A stretch of 64,000 nt of DNA from Patagioenas fasciata. Its lineage: Eukaryota; Chordata; Aves; Columbiformes; Columbidae. Location: assembly GCF_037038585.1 (NCBI RefSeq), contig NC_092521.1:50042398-50106397 (forward strand). Direction: 5' to 3'. The notes beneath the pieces were generated by a model. That model was not told the DNA's origin. It worked only from the letters and a program-made list of their open reading frames with translations, and searched no databases. Made by a program: the position numbers and the translations under genes. Below are positions 1-14,500 of this stretch, in pieces (the first letter of the stretch is position 1; each line of letters begins with the position of its first letter).

Positions 1-465
1 CTGGAAACATTTAGTTTAGTTGGTCAGAGCATCAGCCTCTGGGCCTTGTGTGGTTCTACCATAGCAGAAGGCCATCTGCAGGAATGTGGAGGGTTTAAAC
101 TGATAGACATGAACTAATAGGGCACAGTCATACAGGAGGATTTTGTCATTGTAGTGGGGAATAATCTCAGTTTTTCAAGATAATGGTATTAGTCCTCTAG
201 GTAATATGGTAATCCATATATGTCAGTAATTTATACCTTTCTGGAAATGCCACAAAGATTATTAATTGTGGAAGTATTCTGTACTATGTATGCAACTTGG
301 ATTTTCTATTGTTCCAGTGAAACACCTTGCTGCAAGGTCAGACAAGTCAAATTGAGGTGAAAATGAGCTGGCTGAGCCTTTAAGATAGCTTGAAACCTTA
401 GTTGTGTCTGTGCCTATGGATAACCTGTATCTTGTCCAGCTCTTGAAGCCACTCTTATCTCACAG

Positions 466-870
466 GATAACAAAATGGCTGAGGTTGGAAGGGGTCTCTA
501 AAGGTCCCCTTGTCCAACTGCCGTGCTTAGGCAAGACCACCTAGAGCTGGTTGCCCAAGACTATGTGCAGATGGCTATTCAATGCCTCCAAGGATGGAGA
601 CTCCTCAGTGTCTCTGAGCAACTTGTGCCAGTGCTCAGTCACACAGTAAAAAAAGTGTTTCCTAATGTCTGAAGGGAACTTCCAGTGTTTTAGTTTGTGC
701 CCATTGCCTCTGGTCCTGTCAGTGGGCACCACTGGCAAGAGCCTGGCTCTGTCCTTTTGTCACTTTCCCTTCAGGTATTTATACAGCTGGGTGAGATCTG
801 CCCTGAGCCCTCTCTCCTCCAGCCTGAGCAGCCCTCGGACATCCTCACAGTGCTTAAGAGGTGGTCGAGT
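466..870 (-). repeat. CR1 LINE, 3' fragment
   Basis: The minus strand reads as a degraded CR1 3' end. The plus strand begins GGTTGGAAGGGGTCTCTAAA (complement of the CR1 tail), and the minus-strand frame 541-738 contains DRTRGNG and ESPSLE, conserved in the last part of CR1 ORF2. It is 5'-truncated, as is usual for CR1. Confidence 0.85.
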
Positions 871-3800
871 ATAGTAGTTTTAAAAAAAACTTCCATGGGC
901 CACGTGTCACAGATCAGCTGATACCAAAAAAACCAGTCTGTGTGTTACTGTCTTTGCTCCCACACAAGATATCGTATCTACAAAGACACGTGTCACTCTA
1001 GGCTGTCAGGTCCTGCTTCAGCTTGGGGGGTGGAAAGAACTCTTTCAATTCTTTGGACTTAGACTTTCATCAAATCTACCTTCTAGTTTATTCTAGTGGC
1101 CAGTGGATTTTATCAGAGAAGTTCATAAAGAGCTTACTAGAAGTTTAAGCTGGGGCCACGTCTTCCTCTGAGCTGTAAATGCTACTGGATTGCATATTAG
1201 GGGATGATAATAATAGATTATTTATTATTAGTAAGCAGCTTTGCTGCAATGTTAAATCTATCTCAGGGAGAAACAGGTTTGTTTTATCTACTCAATTAAT
1301 CTTTAGTTACTTTTTCACAAGAAGGACTGAGTAACAATGAGTAACAAACTGAATTATTGCAATAGAGAGAGATAAACCCCAGCAACAAAAAACCCCACCA
1401 GATAAAGGCGAAAGTGTTTGAGATCATTCATAAGGAGAGAAGATCTGCTCCATTCTGTGAGAATATTTGCATTATCTAGCCATTCTGCATGGCAATGGTG
1501 GTACTCTGTAGTGTCTCCTTGTAATATAGTAGTAGGTGTCATAGTTGGGGATAATTGTAGTGCTTTTAGACTCTGGTTAATTATTTCTAACAAAAATAAG
1601 AACTGGGAGGCAGTATTTCAGATTTCATTCTCACTATGCTAATGTCTTTTTGCTAATTTGCTCTAAGGTTGTGAACTTTCAGTTCGGATTTCCGTATCCC
1701 AAAGCAGAGTTATCTGTCTGCCCTAACTGGAGGACAAACTTCCCTGTGACATACTCTAACTTCAGGAAATGTCTTATCAGCCCACCCAGGGCCCTGCTGA
1801 CGTCCGCTGGCTGCTGCCTGCTCCAGGGGTAAGGTCAAAACAACAGTGCAGAGAAAGATCTTCCCTGAGAAGAGACAAACTTCTTAATGCTGCCAGTCCT
1901 TCTAAAATCTGAAGTAGAAGTGGGATTTCTATATTTGTGCCTGTCTTTGAAGTCTGGTTCTTTAATATTGGAGAGTTAAGAACTTTTTCTGGGCTCTAAC
2001 AAATGAGAATGCTTTCCAAGGTGGATTGCGTTTGGAGATCAAAACTCCCAGCGATGTGGTGTGAAACTCACTGTTGATTTCTGGCCTATGTAGGAGTTCA
2101 GCTTTCCTCATTTTAAACTAGTTTGGTTAGCATTTGAAATAAAAACTTACAAATAAGACATCTGAGTTTTCTATAAATGAAGAACTGTACAGCATCTGTG
2201 TTTTTTTGGAATTGCTTTTGTTAAAAAATTGACAGTTATTCTTCATAAATAATTAACAAGATTTGAAATGCAGAGCTTGTAGAACAGCCAGCCAGCTTCA
2301 GATATGGGAAGCTGGTTTCACTGAGTCAACAGCGTGTCCAGTTGTGTAGCAGCACTAGGAGGCCACTAAGAGCCAACAAAAACATAGCAAAAACATGACA
2401 ATTGCTTCAAAAGAGAAAACATTAATACATGCATTTACTGTGGTCCAACAGGGAAGTGGTATGGGGGAAGGGAATACAAACGAGTTGATCAAAGGAACCA
2501 GTGGTGTATACTGAGAAATACTCAAGGGAAGTAGCTAGATCAAAACTGCCTTGAGATCTATTTTCGAAAAGGTCCTTAAGAATCAAAAGGAAATGTTTCC
2601 TGTGTGTTCTTGAGAACCTTTACATCTTAAAGTCTGGTCTCTGTGTGAGACTACCAAACTTAAAAGATGCCCAGAGTCTCTCAGAAGGAAAATATGTAAA
2701 AAAAACCAAAAGGTCTCTATCAGACCTGAAAACATGCAGCAATGTACTGTTGTAGTCCTGTTGGCATCGGTATAATACCTCTGCTTGAATGAGGCCCATA
2801 GTTTGGGTAAGGTTACTTGTAGCATATGCCTGTGAGGAAATAGATGCTTAATCTCGCTAGGCCAGCAAAATATCTTCGGGGTGCGTTTTTTTCTGGTAAT
2901 CTTGTAGCTCTGCAACTTGAAACAAGCTTCCCAAACATGTACATCACTGCTGATGTCATTCAGCCCCAGCTTATTTTGGTGTAAACTATTGGCAAATATG
3001 AATAGCAGCCATATTTAATTTCAGCTTTACTTGGCACAGAAACAATACTTAACAGAAAACAACGAAATCAGGCGGCTTTTTGTTTGAACTCCTGAAATTT
3101 GCATAACTATTATTATAATACTCAAACACAAGTAGGGACAGAATGCACTCTGGAAACTGGCAACTTCTGCAGCTCTCAAACTGAACTAGGCTTCATGATA
3201 TTTATCAGTTTACAGTTAAGTCATCTCACTAAAATGGAAAAAAAAAAAGCACAAAAAAAACCCATTTTTGAGAGGAAGACTTGGAATTGCCGTGAAGTCT
3301 CACCTTATAAACAGAAGTAGTTCTGTTAAGTCTTGACCAGTGCAGGATGACTTTAAAGAAAGCAGTTTCTCTGACAGAAAAACCTTAAACCAAAACTTTT
3401 AAGCCAAAACTGTCCTTCTAATCTGCAATCAGAAGCCTTAGCAGTTTGTTCTTGCACTCCTAGATGGTTTCTTGGCTCAGAACTGCAACATTCTCTGCTG
3501 GTTAAAACCGTGGTGCTTCATCGACCTCTGAATAAACAGACTTTGACATAACCAAATGTGGAAACAGGAGAGGGGAAGGAAGGCAGCAAGCTCCATGTTG
3601 GGGAGGAAGTGTCAGTGCCTTAGGAGGGAAAGATGGGAGGCAAACAGTGTTCATCCCTGGCATGTGGGTAATTCAGAAACTGTTAATCCAGGCAGTCTTG
3701 AACTCTGAATTTTTATAGCACACTTGTATTTGGAAGAAGGGTGCTGACTGCTTTCAGCATCTCCAGCTCTTCTGCTGAGTAACAGTTCTCTTGCTGCCTT

Positions 3801-6190
3801 GTTGGTGTGATCCTGCCAAAATCCGAGTTTCTTCTTCATGGATGTTAGCTTGGCTCTTGCTTCTAGCAGTGGTTCTGCATTCTCTGAGTTTTACAGTAAT
3901 ATCTGGTCCTTTCCTTCATTAGCAGAATTTTATTATTTTAATAAATCAAGTATAGGGAAATATTATAACACTGTACTCAGAAGAAGCAGACTTGTCCTCT
4001 TGAACTTTTTGATGTGAATGTTGGTAGTTGACTAACAATGAATACTTGTGTTCATCTGGGGAGTGATTGAGGAAGTCTTATGACTTGATTTTAGAAGTCT
4101 TTGGTTTTCTCTATAGGCTTTGAGTTGGGATACAAGTGAATAGATTATCACGACTTCAAATTGGTGTGTATTGGTATGCTTGTATGTATGGGAGTCTTTC
4201 AGTATTTGTACAAAAAGGAACTCTGTTGGTGATATTTCCTGCATATGAGTCTGAAAGAAAGCAAAATGTTAGCCTTCTGAGTTTTTTTTCTCTTTCGAAT
4301 TTGATTATCTCAGTAAGATGTGGTACTCTGATGCTGTAGCTGTAGAGTCAGCTGGCCAGACTTCTGAGATGAAGACTGATGCTGTCTTGTGATACAGTAA
4401 GTAACTCTTCACCTATCATCAGTGAGCTCAGCTTACCTCCTTGATTAACTGATCACATCTTGTTTTGCATTTCAGTAGTTGCACTAGCAGTAGTTCAAGC
4501 CACTGGCAAGTGCTATCTACTCTATTTTTAACTAGAGATCTGATAGATCTCAAGCAGGGTAAATGGTAAGCTTATAGCACAGAGAGAGACAGGCAACCTA
4601 AGCATGAAGCAATGGCTGAAGTAAAGCATGACTTTTTTTTTTTGATCAGTGCTCTGTATGCTGGGGTGAGCCAAGGCTATGATGAAGTTTACAAGAGCTG
4701 GTTTACTCCAGTAAATGAGTTACAATACAAGACCTTAACGTATGTTTACATAAAGATGTTTGTCACAAATCCCTTGTGGGTGATGGGGAGTGGCAAGTCA
4801 GCAGGCGGACTCTGTGGAAAGGCCTGTGCGTAAACAGATAAGAACTCCAAAAGTTTTGTATGAAATATTTACACGTATTAGGGCTTTAGGAATGTAATGA
4901 TGTGTTCATGAAAGGGATTGCATCTGTTTGGGAACACTTTGTTTTTGCTTAAATGTGAGCTGTCACGCTTGCAGTTTGATGTGTCTTACAAGTAGTCATA
5001 ACACGCTTGTTCCTTTCTCTAGTACTTCAAATACCTGAAGTGTGCTAGCAAAGTAACGTACTGAAACTAAAACTGTCCCTGTGTTGTTTTTTTTTTGGGG
5101 GGTGAGGTTAGAAGAAAAGCAGGATAATACATATACTAATGCATGCTTAGTGGGAGTTGAGTCCCATGAGTAGAGGTAAAAATCAAGCCTTTTTTTTTTT
5201 TTTCTGGAAAACTTCCTTTATTGAAGATCAAATGTAGTTAAAACTAAGAGAACTCCTTGTGAAAGCAACTGGTTTCAGTTTTGACTTCTGTGGCAGCTTA
5301 ATCAACAACCTAGTCCTACTCCAGGTAGCGGAAAGATCTAAAAGCAGTTTTTCTTAGAAGTGTGTCCTGTAGAATTAGTGCTGCAGTAGCATGCTTCAAA
5401 GTTAGCTAACCAAATATATAGAACTGTTTTATTTCTAAACAGATATGCCTCAGGGAAGATATTAATAGTCTTTACATTTCTTCCATGATGAAATGAAAAG
5501 GCAGTTTTTGTTCAGGACATGGAGGAAGACTTGACTCTTCTCCAAACTGTGTAGTTCTCATTCTACATTACATGTAAAATAACAACAGATTTACTCAGCA
5601 CTGGTTTAAACTGGTCACCACAAAGAACTGGCTTATGTGTGGAGGCGCTAGCAATAGGGGATGCATTGTACTATCAGCAAAATTGCAAGTATGTGAGCTT
5701 CTCTGTTAGAATAGACAAACAGTATACGTATCAAACTGCATTGAGGTGGTGATTTGCACTGTTAGCCTCATGTTTTTGGTAGTGGTTTTCATTTGCTATG
5801 AAGATCACAGAAGAAGAGAAAGAATCCTCACTTTGGATTCTTAGTGCTTCCTGTGAGTAGTTTTCCGTAGTGTAATGTGTTGCAATGCAGAGCTTTGTAG
5901 GTCCTGTCTTTCAGGAGAGTGTGTCCTGTTGGAGTCGCTGACCCCAGAAACTAACAGTTTCATATAAATAGATGTAGTGTGAAGCAAATGGCAGGCTTAA
6001 CTGCTATTTACTTCATTATGGAAAGGAGGATTATATTTCTTAATGTCAGGAAATGTCCACAAAAAAACATCAGTTCTATTGTAGCAGTGTTTTTCTAATT
6101 TCCAGCTGGTGTTGGACTAGTCTTTAGCTTTCTGCTGAAAAACTTGCATCTTGGGTCTATGCTTCACGGCAAACATCCTGTAAGCAGTGA

Positions 6191-6209
6191 TTTTTTTTTT
6201 TTTTTTTTT
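6191..6209. repeat. Poly-T tract
   Basis: A run of 19 T. Comparable poly-A runs occur at 10716-10733 and around 16059, 21271 and 33932. No retrotransposon body was recognised next to them. Confidence 0.9.
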
Positions 6210-9200
6210 GGTAAGATGGTGTTTCTGTGGCAGTTGGACAAAGCCATTTATTTTGAAAACCAAAACCCCACTTCTGAATAGTTGGAGCCCCTGGTGGGGC
6301 CATGTCACAGGCTGCTCCCCTGTGCTCAGCTCACTGCACAGCACAACTGGTACACAGCGCTCTGAGGCTCTGGCAGTCTGGCTTCAGATCCCCTGGTGGT
6401 CGCTATGTGAAAGAGGTGGTCCTTCCTTCCTACACAAACCAAAAGTCTGCATGTTTTGGGTGTTCTTATTCCTAATACTAAAGTTGAGTGCTTTTGAAAG
6501 TAAAATTCGGTGAAATCACACTGTTACGAAGTCTCTTTTCTCTCGGTCTAGGAGAACCTAGAGCTAAGGTATGCTGTCTTTTAATTTACAATTTTAATAC
6601 TAAAGATAGGTAGCTGTACATATTGTTGAGGTGTCTGTTCTGTGCCTTTCTTCCTTTCTGTTTTTAAGATTTACTTGCAGCTCCAATAGCATGTGTTGCT
6701 GAGATAATTTATTTGCTGGGCATATAGTGGTGTGACCCTTTCCTACCCCACAAAAGTGCCACTGTTGTTGGGCCTTAATTTAAATTAAAAGCATCCAGCA
6801 CTAAACAAAGGAAGTGTTTTGTGTATTGTGCTGACATGTCTTCAGGATGGACAGAGGGGGGCCTTGGTTACAGACTGCATCAATGTAGTTCAAGACTTCA
6901 GGCTTTAAAAAAGAAAAGAAAAAAAAAGGTGGTTTGGTGCATGTTACTAGTGTCCTACCTGCTTCATGGCAACTGAGGGTACAGAAAGGAATGGGACTGG
7001 TGTTTGTTACACACAGATAAGCTTCTTGGTATTTTGGAATAGGCATGTGAACTTTCTGCTAGGAATACACACTGAAGGAGTTAACTTTTAAACCATACTC
7101 TTGTACTTAGCAGGACTTCTAGTAGCAGGGAAAGACAGTAAGAGTGTCTACAAATAGCCTGTTACTTTCCTTTTAAAAAATAAAGTAGAGGTATGACTGC
7201 TAAAATAACTCTCTTTAAACTCACGATTGAGTGCTTACAGCCTTGAGGACTCAGATGTTTATGGGAAGCTGTTGGAAGCAGATTCCCATTCAGTTAAACC
7301 AGACATAAAACCAGTTACCAGAACTTGGATATTAAACCACTTCAGCTGGAGGAATTTTTTTTAATAAATTGTTGCACTGACCTAGATACTGAAGTCTTGG
7401 TGGTTCTGTGTCAGTGTACCAGGCTATAGCTGTAAGGTTAATGATTGAGTGATTGTTTACTTCTGTGAGACAAAGCCTACATAGTTTACATCAGCATTTA
7501 TGAATTTGAAATTTCACTAGAATAGTATTTTCTTTTTAGAGATGAGAGCAAGACTGATCTTAACTGTCATTGTTTAACAGTGCAAGCACAAGCCCAACTT
7601 TATTGATAGTTGTAATTGCTCTTGTGAAGAATATCTCCTGACAAGGGTAAGGTAGGGAGCCTGACCAGCTGAACATTGGGAGCTTAGCTGGCCTCAAGCT
7701 GGACTCACTGCTCTGTGCTGCTGTCCCTGTGAAGCTCTGTGGAGAGCTTAGAACTGGAATTGCAGGGACCAGCAGCAGGGGTCAAAAAGGTGACAGCTGT
7801 GCCATGGCTGGAGGGTGAGGAGCTGAACCCAGTATGATGTGAATTGCCATCTGTCTCTTTCTCAGCTCAGGCACCAATACTAAAGGTACAGAAGCTGCGG
7901 CTGTATCACAAGCTGTGTTTTATGCAGGCTGTCAATAAAATGACTCTTCTGATATTTTCCTGGGTATGCTCAGACTGGATTTCCAGAGCTGTGTGTACAG
8001 CGATACCTGCATCATTTTGGTGTGATATTTTACTACCATATATCTATCTATATATTTGTGTCACTGTGTAAAATAGTGTGGTACTCAGCTATGCAACTTC
8101 ACAAAATCAGATCATATTCCACTGAAAAATATTGGTCTGTCTGCATCCAGTTTAATAGTCTGAAATGTGTATGCTTCTGAAAGTGATTCTTTGTCATTTC
8201 ATGCTCTTTCTTGCTTTATACATATATCCTAAAAATTTCTATTAATAAGGATTTCTAAAACTAGTCTGGATGTTTCTTCTGTAATCTTGCAGTTTTTGCA
8301 TTGTGACACTGAAGAAAGAGAGGATGGGGAAGAAAAAACTTTAGGAAAATGGATTTAGTTGAAGTCTTATCTCAAAAAATGGTGGTGGACTAGCTAGCAT
8401 GGTGGAATAATTAACCTCAGACCTTTATCATTGGCCAAATCTTGTGAATGAAAAATAGAGTATGGCAGAATTATACATAACAGCAATCTACTTACATTTT
8501 CTGAAAACCTATCACTCAGTTGGTCAGTTATACTGTTCAGTAAATTTGTGCTTCGGAAGTAGTGCGAATCTGCCCATATATTTCTTGTGAAGCTTGGAAG
8601 AATGGAGTATGTGGTTCTGGAAAACAAGAACAAGCAAACAGAACCAGCCTGCCTTTACAGCCAAATTACTGCAAGAAGGTTTCAGGAGATTTCTTGTCAA
8701 TAATAAAAGACAAGGCGACAAAATGGTGGTATTGCTTAAAGCTGTTTTGTGTTTAAAAAGTAAAAATAAATAGTATGCTTGTTTCAAATAAGGTTATTTC
8801 TCCAGTGATACCGGTGTTTTTAAGTAGAGTATGTGAAGGAGTTGTACTAGCTCTATCTCTGCAAGCATTGCTTTTCTACAAGTGAAATCAGTCAAATAAA
8901 GGAAATAGAACTAGCTTAGTTTCTTAGTTCTCACATTGACATGGTAGAACTGTTTTGGCACTCAAGGACACAGGGTACTTACAGACAGTATTTCCAGACC
9001 ACTACCTGAAAAGAGTTGCTGGTGTAAACTCTCACCCTTCACTGGATACTTGACTGTAGAGGCTACTAGAACCACCTCTGGCTCTGGACGTGTGTCCATC
9101 CCACAAACTCACTACTGTTGGCAGAAGCTTAATATTGGACTTAATTCAGTACTTGGGGACTGGAGATGAAGAGTGTTCTAAACCAGTTTGGTTTTTTTGT

Positions 9201-11429
9201 TTTGTTTTTCCTTGCATACTAGTAGTGTTTAATTGCTGTGCTAGTGATGGGCAGCTAGGAAACCTGGAAGCACACAGAAGTGAACCTTACTGTAAAGCTG
9301 GCTGTTTACTTTCCAAAAGGGAGTTTGTTTCCAGTACACCTTCTGCAATTCTGAATAGCTCTACATTATGATAGTGCAGAGGAACCTTAAAGTCAATAAA
9401 AGGCTTTGTGGGGAGGGTGTATCTTAAGCCTATATCTGTTGTTATTTTTTAGTCACAGTACCGTGCTTTTAGGGGATGCCAAAAAAAGGTTAGTATGGTT
9501 TTCTTTAGATAAATTTTGATTTTTTTCCTTCAATTTCCTGTTAAATAACATTGAAACTTGAGTTTTAGGTGAAGATTTAAATCGCTCAAATCATTTATCA
9601 AAACAAAACATTGAGAGTATAAAGACATCTAAGTCAATACTGCAAAAAAAAAAAAATGCAAATACCATTTTAATAACTGGTTTCACTTTGCTGTTTAATA
9701 AGAATGAAAAGTACAGTTTTATTTTCAGTCTTCTACCCTCCCTCTCTTGGGAGAGTGAAATACTGATGCTGTTTCTTGCAACGGGCAGTTAACTGTTTGA
9801 TAGCCTGCAAAATGTAACTCCTGCAGAAACTGCTTAATAACAGATCTTTTGCAGTGGCATGTCTGATTTGTATGGAACATTGCAGTAATTGGCTTCCTTG
9901 GTACTGTCAGAGTGAACTTTAAATGTGAGCGACGGTAACTAGTCCAGATTTTCTTCGTTTTCTTCGGGGTAAAACTATTAGACAGTAAGTGACTTACTGG
10001 TTTTATTGCTTTCAATTAGCAACCCAATTTTATACTCTTTTAATTATAATATAATTGGATTGCCCCTTTAGACTTACATCCTGGCAGCCAAACCAGCTGA
10101 TTTAGTTTTTGGCACAATTGAGGGGGTAAAAATTTCTTCCATAAATCTTTCTTCAGAGAATATGTTACTGCCAACATAGAAACTCTTCTCTAAAGTGGCA
10201 GATCTGCTTTAAGATCTCCTTTCTAGCCTCTGTATTTGCACCCTCTATTTGTACCCAACTCTGAATCCATTATTTGAGTGGTTGTTACAACTGAGGGGGC
10301 TGAAGCCTCCACAGTAAAGCCTTAATGTAAAGTGTGATCAGATAGGACACCCAAACAGTTCTAAAATTAGATTCCAAAGGTAATGTTGGTATATGTATAA
10401 GTTGCTTAGGAAAGTTGTCCCTGTAACTGTTCCAAGGGATTAATTGTCATGTCCTTGCATGTTCTTAGTGGAGGGGGAATTAGCTTTGTAAACTGACCTT
10501 TGAGAGTAAACTAGAGGAAAAGGCAGGGGTTGGGGATGTTTTTAGAAAGGGACTAGAAGGGAGAGAGGAAGAGAAAGGAAAAGTCAATGGTTTGGGGACT
10601 GAAGGAGAAGTAGCACACTGAAGACTTGCTGGGCTGGGAGAAGAGGCCATTCTTGAGCCTGCAGCTGCAACGTTTTTCCCTCTCCAGCAGAAACAGGAGG
10701 TGGGAAAGCACCAGCAAAAAAAAAAAAAAAAAACAGAAAAAGAGGAAATAGGAAGGACATGGTGCTCTCCCATTACTAGTCCTGGACTCAAGACATGGAT
10801 ATTATAATTTTCTCTGGAGCTGTTTGCATGTGTGGGCTTAAAAAAAACCTCCACCATCTGGTGACTGAGCTTCTGACTCCTCTATGAAGTGTTTTGGGAG
10901 TGGGAAGGGAGGGCTGTTTGTATTGACGTTAAGTCAGTTAGTAGAGGAATCTATTTTTTTTAAACCTCCTATAATCCCTGGGGCTAAATGTTTTCACCTC
11001 ATAGTTCAGTTGCAGTTATTTCTAGCTGGCATTCACTCTGTAATTCAATTTAGTTGATGCTACTTGGCCCAAATTAGAGCAGACTAGTACAAAGGGCTTG
11101 GTACATATAGAAACCAATCACCAACTCTATAGTTAAGGTCATTTAAATAGAGTTGTATTTCCCCTCAGTTTTAAGGTATAGTTATGTCTTGAACTCATTT
11201 ACGGAATTGTGATTTATATGGTCAGATCTTTGTCAGATTTCTCAGCCATTGAAAATGCCAAGTAACAACCTTATTGTCATCACAAAAATACTGTAATATT
11301 CTCATTCATCTATGTGGTTTCAGTTCCAGCTGTTTGCCAGTTATTTATTTGAGTCTATTTTCTGAATAGCTTCCAGCTACACATTCTTTGGAGAGGTGAG
11401 ATTTTATTCATACATGTATCTACTTATAG

Positions 11430-11592
11430 GTGAGGAATTTGAAACTGGAGCATGAGCAGGAGAAAAACAAGATCTTGTCAGAAGCATTAGAGACGCTCGC
11501 TACTGAGCACCATGAACTAGAGCAGTCGCTGGTTAAGGGATCCCCGCCTCTCAGCATCATCAGTGAAGAGCAGTTCTATGATGCTGTTTCAG
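11430..11592 (+). CDS. OSBPL1A: OSBPL1A exon: coiled coil and FFAT-like motif
   Basis: Follows the acceptor ending TTATAG and is followed by the donor GTAAGT. It opens in phase 0 with [12 protein letters not shown] and ends in phase 1. It encodes a charged helix with heptad-like leucines, then [10 protein letters not shown], the FFAT-like VAP-binding site, whose tail DSESE comes from the next exon. Confidence 0.95.
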
Positions 11593-14500
11593 GTAAGTTA
11601 ATGATGTTGAGAATGTGCATGTGGTGAATGCGTTGAGGGATGAGGGGGGTGGGCACAGTCTCACTTCAAGTGAAATCTCTGCCTTTCTAATGTGGAACTA
11701 GTTCTAGGAGAATGCTTCACGAACAGGCCTCTCAATTTGCCCCAGTTCAGCTGTAGAATTGTGTTGTTTCCCTTTAGCATGACAGAGTTACAAGGGCACT
11801 CATGCAAGGTCTGATTGCTTGGGTTGTTACGCCATTTTTAAATAGCAAAACTTAAGGCTCCTATTTTAGGAGATGTAACTATATCTGGTAGCCTTCTGAC
11901 TTGCTTTCTTCATGGTGTTGTACATTTTTTCTATTAAGATCAGTCCATAAAAATCCCTAGTTTTGAGGGATAATAAAGTTGATAAAGGCTTTTTCTGTTT
12001 CTATTTTGTATACGTTAAGTGTCACAAGTGGAAGAAAAGGATGAATCAAACTTCTGTGTGCATTTCCAAAATGCCTTTTCCTTCCCTACCTGCTCTTCAG
12101 TTTACTATCTTTCCTATTTTCATGTGCAAAACACGCAAATAGTAGTGGGGGTTTTTTTGGTGTGTGTTTTTTTTTTTGAAAACTCTGAACTGTATAAGGT
12201 GATTACAATATGCATTTGTATAGAGAGGCTGTACATAGCAGAGCTCAAGAACAGCTCTGAGTGATCCCTCAGCACACAGCTATCTACAACTATGAAGGAT
12301 CTGGAGAAGCTTGAAGGTGAACATAGCCTAACTGTAGCAGAAAATTTGCTTGTGATGGCATACTTCATGAGCAAGTGCGGGGTGACTTTTTCTGCAGACT
12401 GAGCTGTCTGTTGCTTCTGACAGATGAGTGGTGTTCCCAGACTCCTCGATAGGTGTCCTGCAGTGCACAATTTGAGCAGGCGATGAAAACAGGCGAAGTG
12501 GAGTCTCTGCTCAAGTGTAGCACTAGTACAGCAACAGAGCACATTGACAGCAGGCTTTGCTGGTTGCCACAGTAACAAATTTAGCAAGCTTTCAAGGAGG
12601 ATTGAGGAACACTAGAAACAGGTTCTTCAACCAGAACCAAAAAAACAATTCTACTGAAAGGCCACAGACAGACACTAGTTGTTTATCTGGTGCTGCTGGA
12701 ATGTTGTCTCTCCAGCCAAACTTGCTTTGTGTATGTGAGAGAATACTCAGCTTTAAAGAGCTGTTAGTCTATACATCTCACAGCTGGCTTGGTCTCTGAA
12801 TCTTGAAGGAATGTGTCCAAAGCCTTGTGTATACTGGGGAGAGGTGGTATTTTTGTTGCTTGAAGCTGCAAACAAATCACACTGAGTGGATTTGTATAAC
12901 TGTGAAACTTGTCGAGCATATATATCTGTGCATGTGTTTATGTATGTAACATATATGTCAATTCTCTCTCCTTTGAGAGAAGTTACTTGACATAATTCAT
13001 CTTGATTGCAATTTAAATAATTTTCCAGGACAGACTCACTTCCTTGGCCATCTGTCAAGTTCATCAAACTTGTGTTAGATTCTCTTCTTTGTTCAGTCTT
13101 TGCTTTGCAGTGGTTAGGGTCCTCTCTGTCTCTGAAGGCATGTGTTTAGCGGAAGGGCACTCTGAATTTTTGAGGGCTAGAGAAGGGGAAATGTGATATT
13201 TTTCTGGATGCATGTTACAGCTTTCACCATAAGCACAAAAGGAAGCAGTTTTGTTTTGTTTTTCTGTTTTGGTGTGTTTGGTGGGGTTTTTTCTGGGGGG
13301 TGGGGAGGGGAGTGGGAGTGGGCAGGGAGGAAATTGCTATTCACTGACATCCTGATAATAACTTTCTAACACTCTTGTTTCTGCAATGTCTGTGGAGTCT
13401 CAACTATAGAAGGCTCCTTGTCTTTATATGACAAGAATATAGTGAGAGCGGAGGAGTCAGGGATATATGACACTGGCTCAGAGTCTGGGAATGTGGGTCA
13501 TCTTTCTTGGGCTAATGAGACAGGAGATACGATAAATATTTTTGTAACACAGAGTAGTGACTAGGCCCAGTTGTCAGGAGCTAAAAATTTATACCTCCAG
13601 AAATCAAAACTACTAGGACTTTGTCATCAAAGCTTTTGCTAAACCTGATTTACAATCTCATAATATTTTAGTAAGTTACTTGATTTTTGATAAATAGACA
13701 TTCATGAATTATCTTACTAGGCTGTATAGGAGATTGAGCAAACACTGATGTATTTTTAACAGGGTGGTGTCACAAGTTATAATGCCTGTCAGTGGAAAAA
13801 CACCACTATTTTGAGAGCAGTTTTTCTGTTAGGATACCATCTTTTTCTAGTTACAGTTCTTTGAATTTTTAAATGTCCACCGTAGGAGTGAGTTTAGACG
13901 TGAGAGTAATGCATAACTAGGCCCGCACTTCGAGCTGAAGAATCTTTGGCTTCCAGTTGGCAGGTTGAGAGAAGCTAGTACTGCATTTTGGTTTGGTTTT
14001 TAAAAGAATGTGGTCTGCGTGTTTGACACTTCTGGTTGTTTACTCCCAACAAAAGTTTCGCTAGCTGTGGCAGTTCAGAGCAATGCAAGACTATGATTTT
14101 AGAACAAGAGGTGTATTAGAAAGGATATGTTCACAGCAGCTGCTTGTCCCCACTTACCATGCTCTGATTCACATTGTAGAGTAATCTGATTGCATGAACC
14201 AGACTCCTGAATGAAGCTGAATCAGAAGGGAGAGTCTGGTTGCTATTGGACACTTCATCCATGGTAGGAGAGTAGAGCTGATCTGAGGCGAACACCGCCA
14301 GAAATGTATCTAGTTCAAGTGTCAAGTCCTCGGCACCATCTGTTCAGCTGGCAGATCTGCTCCAGCTGAGCCCTGCTACCTGCTGATGTTGGCACAGGCT
14401 AAATTGGTCACTGGTCAGTCTGTTGTGTAGGTCTGTTTGTAGAAATTGTGGGCACTATTACAGAAATATCCTCTTTTCCAAAACTGGGGTAAGAAAAGTG

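Larger units (their letters stand above)
1..11429 (+). other. OSBPL1A: OSBPL1A intron (5' part outside the window)
   Basis: No coding exon recognised. The upstream coiled-coil and PH-domain exons may lie before position 1, though a short exon could have been missed by eye. Contents: a CR1 piece (about 466-870), poly-T tracts such as 6191-6209, a poly-A tract at 10716-10733, and otherwise unique T-rich intron sequence. Confidence 0.75.

Noticed and set aside
4612-4833. Plus-strand frame starting MAEVKHD, considered as an upstream OSBPL1A exon
   Set aside because: Contains a poly-T derived phenylalanine run, lacks convincing splice borders and does not resemble ORP1 coiled-coil or PH sequence.
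10480-10857. 125-residue minus-strand open frame
   Set aside because: Low-complexity product made by a poly-A tract and GA-rich intron sequence; no start context, splice context or family resemblance.
11350-11395. Possible micro-exon before GTGAGA at 11395
   Set aside because: Only 19-26 nt between candidate AG and GT, and it would not be needed for the ORP1 reading frame.
12120-12587. 155-residue minus-strand open frame
   Set aside because: Intronic, ends in a poly-T derived lysine run, no known family features.
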